Below, in pieces: positions 61,321 to 64,000 of a stretch of 64,000 nucleotides of DNA (position 1 is the stretch's first letter; the number at the start of each line of letters is the position of its first letter). Where the stretch lies: positions 51,842,517 to 51,906,516 of the forward strand of contig NC_044005.1 in NCBI RefSeq assembly GCF_900496995.4, given 5' to 3'. The notes below the pieces were generated by a model. The model saw only the letters and a list, made by a program, of their open reading frames with translations, made no database searches and was not told the DNA's origin. The position numbers and the translations under genes were made by a program. Origin of the DNA: Aquila chrysaetos chrysaetos. Its lineage: Eukaryota; Chordata; Aves; Accipitriformes; Accipitridae.

Positions 61321-61514
61321 TTAATGTGCAGTGTCGATGGGTGCCAGGTTCTGTTCTTTATTTGGGGCTTTTCTTTTCTTCAGCTGTGTTTTGTTGCTGT
61401 TTTCCCTCTGTTCTCGGTTTTGTCTTCGGGCTGCTCGCCCTTTGCTTTCCTGTCTTGTCTCCTTGCTTTCGTCTTTGTTGGACTTTTTTCTCTTCTCCTC
61501 CCTATTTTTTTTCC
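61321..61514 (-). CDS. RSPO3: RSPO3 terminal coding exon (basic C-terminal tail)
   Basis: The minus strand has an acceptor ATTTTTATTGCAG before G61514. The exon starts with two bases completing a Gly codon (phase 1) and reads KKNREEKRKKSNKDESKE, later EQRENSNK, LKKRKAPNKEQN, ending APIDTAH and a TAA at 61,323-61,321. It aligns with the human R-spondin-3 tail as I recall it (KKGRERKRKKPNKGESKE, EQRENKQQ, KKRKVQDKQ, STVH). Of 63 residues 22 are Lys or Arg, the family's heparan-sulfate-binding tail. RSPO3 is a secreted protein that bridges LGR4/5/6 and ZNRF3/RNF43 and so raises Wnt signalling. The signal peptide, furin-like repeats and TSP1 domain are on exons right of the window. A longer open frame overlaps in another reading frame and is a shadow. 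Confidence 0.92.
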
Positions 61515-64000
61515 CTGCAATAAAAATGATGGCACATTAGAAGATTTGCTCAGCCTATTGCAATTTCTGACTCCCTCGCTTTGCCATAGCCTGTAAAACC
61601 GGCCCTGGATTAGCACTTCCATTAGAAGCTGGACACCAGTACTAGTGTTTACAAATGTCCAACTCTTCATCAAACTACTAAATTTGGCTGCTGGACTAGC
61701 AGTCTGACTCTGAGCAAAGAGCCAAGAGCTCCCTGGGGAGTCCCGGTGCTTTAGAGCTGGTACAAATATCTCACACACTCATAGCCTGTCTCCCACAGAC
61801 AGGGTCACAGCTCCATGTGCTCCACCAAAACACAATTGGTTGGGGGACATCTATGACTGAAGCCAGGTAGCATTAACTACTGACTGGTCTAAATTGGGCT
61901 GGGACCCAGAGCATATGGTGAGAGGAAATTAGCCATCATGTTACTCCCCTTCATTGCCAATGCTCAGCATCTACATCTTTTAAAAATCCCTCTCCCCTCC
62001 CTTAACCCCCACCACAGCCACATCCCAGGAGATTCTTGGTATTGCAACATGAATCCCATGACAAAGTCTCAGCTCCAGCACAGGTATGTGACCCTCTTCG
62101 GAATAAAAAGTGGTGTTCCAAGGCTCAAGTCAAGCTTTAGACCATCATTACAAAATTAGGTATTCAAGTACTTTATTGCTTTAAATACTTAGAAAGGTAA
62201 AATGTTGAGGATTTTGTTACTGCTACAGACCTCTCCAATAAAGCTTCCTGTCCCCTTAGGAACATTAAAACTTTGTGTATTGGCTGTGAAGATGATACCA
62301 GATAGTGCATTTATTCTTGGACATAAGGAAGAAATTCTTTACGCTGAGTGTGGTTTGACACTGGAACAGGTTGCCCAGAGAAGTTGTGGATGTCCCATCC
62401 CTGGAAGTGTTCAAGGGCAGGTTGGATGGGGCTTTGAGCAACCTGGTCTGGTGGAAGGTGTCCCTGCCCATGGCAGGACGGTTGGTACTAGATGATCTTC
62501 AAAGGTCCCTTCCAACCCAAACCATTCTGTGATTCTATGGTTCTACTCCTTCTATTAGCTTTACAAACCAATGTAGGTATGCCATTGCAATAAACTTGTA
62601 TGTACGCACAAGCCTAAAACAGATTAGATTTGTTCTCTGTGGAACTGGTTCATCTACTGAGCTATGCAGCTGAAATTCACCTGTGGTTAGATGAATCCCA
62701 GTGAAGTCTTCAAAAGCAACCTCACTTGAGATTTTCATCATACAATGTCATACTGACCTGTATGCCTCCTTACGTGGAGAAATTTCTGGACAAGTATTCA
62801 AAAGCATCTGCCCAAACTCTGTTTTATGCTATCCTGGTAATGATACTAACAAAAATAATCTATCCCTCTTTGTTACAGCAAAAATACTTCTTGCTTTTAA
62901 ATAGCAACAGAGATAATCCAGGGTTTCCTACACTAATGTTGGGGGAGTTACACAAACCTGGCAATAGCTCTTGCTGTTGAGGGTGCTGAATGCAATGAAT
63001 TGTGTCCATTCCAGACTCAAAACCAGAGCTGGGAGTTTTTGGTGCCTCGATGGGCTCTGTGGGAGTAGGTCACAGTGGGGGAGCAGGTGCAGGGGCAGCG
63101 GCTTTGTTCTGAGAACTGATGACCATCCAAGGAGGAGTAGGTCAGATAAAGGAAGAGAGATTCAGAGGAGGTGAAGAGAAGGCAGAAAGCAAGGAGTAAG
63201 ACTAAAATGTAAGGATATGCTGTATCCTCTTCTTGTTGTGTAGCTCTATGGGCTTATTTTACAGCTTCTCCATTCCTTACCATCACAGTCTGAGATCGCA
63301 GAGCAAGGGAAGTTTTAGATACAAGTGTTAAGTCAAGTAGGGGCAAACATCTGCCTTTCTCATCTGTTGTTTCTGAAACATGCAGTAAAGTTTTAAATGT
63401 TAAACGGCACCTCAAATTTTAGGTAACCAGTCAGAGACTACCCCAATATATGCCCACATACCTGCAGAATCTCTCTCTGAATTTGGCAATACCATCTAAG
63501 ATGCCCAGAGGAGACCGGCAGCATGGGCTTGCGAGGCTCAGCAAGAGCTACCACCACTGGGAGAACTGGGAGAGCTCCATGCAGAAGCGAGCCTGCATCT
63601 TACCCCACTGTAATGCTGTCTCTGTACTAATGGGTAAATGACAGTATGGAATTTCGTTCCCGTGGTTTGTAAATAGAGTTGGCCCAAGATTAAATGTTAT
63701 TTGAATGGAAACTGTCCAGACATTCAGTGTTTGACATTGTTCACTTGATGATTAGCCAAAATCCTTCAGCTGTGACTTTCTAGCCACAATTCTTTAAGTA
63801 AGTTGGAATGACATTTAATGGTTTCCCTTCCAGTCATGGATCAAGATGTATGCATTTATATGTATGTCTGCGAAGATACTAAGAATACACTATCTCTGTC
63901 TAGCTAGAGACTTATCTAGGCATGGCTTTGCTGTTTCTGTTTTAATCAGACTGGTGTCATTATAAGGGACAGGCAAAACTGATCTCTGGAAAGAACTTAA
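61515..64000 (-). other. RSPO3: RSPO3 last intron (partial)
   Basis: The intron preceding the terminal exon on the minus strand. I searched for the TSP1-domain exon (W-x-x-W and Cys pattern) and did not find it, so the intron extends beyond the window. It contains one CR1 fragment. Confidence 0.8.
62315..62543 (+). mobile_element. CR1 LINE 3' end (5'-truncated)
   Basis: This classic CR1 tail contains ACACTGGAACAGGTTGCCCA, GTTGTGGATGTCCCATCCCT, GGATGGGGCTTTGAGCAACC, TAGATGATCTTCAAAGGTCC, CTTCCAACCCAAACCATTCT and the terminal GTGATTCTATGG octamer. Sequence left of about 62,315 does not match, so the copy is truncated at its 5' end as usual. It lies in the RSPO3 intron, antisense to the gene. 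It is less diverged than the other two CR1 pieces and is the strongest single marker of avian origin in the window. Confidence 0.93.

Noticed and set aside
61380-61778. 132-codon minus-strand frame over the RSPO3 exon
   Set aside because: It overlaps the true RSPO3 exon in a different phase; its basic stretch is the same DNA read out of frame.

Overview
The window is vertebrate nuclear DNA, almost certainly from a bird. The coding exons found match the neighbours of the human 6q22 block in order and orientation: ECHDC1 (+), RNF146 (-) and RSPO3 (-). Chicken-repeat-1 (CR1) LINE fragments, degenerate amniote MIR-type SINEs and a solo LTR of a type I recall from neoavian genomes support this. 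Gene density is low: about 1.7 kb of 64 kb is recognisable coding sequence. No bacterial or plasmid features, CRISPR arrays, rRNA or convincing tRNA genes were seen.

Layout. Positions 1-20,014 hold the 3' part of ECHDC1: one 81-nt internal exon (825-905), an 18.7-kb intron, and a GC-rich terminal exon (19,609-20,014). ECHDC1 and RNF146 converge, and both 3' UTRs and a short spacer fill about 20.0-25.6 kb. The whole RNF146 protein lies in one coding exon (25,634-26,692, minus strand). Its 5' UTR introns run back to a strong CpG island at about 35.1-36.6 kb, which is the promoter. From 36.6 to about 60.5 kb the DNA is intergenic and contains old SINE/LINE pieces, a 548-bp solo LTR with intact 5-bp target duplications, and AT-rich possible regulatory sequence. 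The last coding exon of RSPO3 is at 61,321-61,514 on the minus strand, in a frame that is easy to miss; the rest of the window is RSPO3 intron.

Function. RNF146 (PAR-directed E3 ligase that destroys AXIN with tankyrase) and RSPO3 (secreted LGR4/5/6 ligand that protects Frizzled receptors) both raise Wnt/beta-catenin signalling and are head-to-tail neighbours here. ECHDC1 is a cytosolic metabolite-repair decarboxylase with no evident functional link.

I found no clearly new biological system. The observations most worth checking are an approximately 80-bp-arm inverted repeat in the RNF146 5' intron (31,083-31,367), a 51-nt near-perfect hairpin in the RSPO3 3' flank (59,848-59,898), and an unidentified protein-like open frame antisense to the ECHDC1 intron (4,744-5,153).
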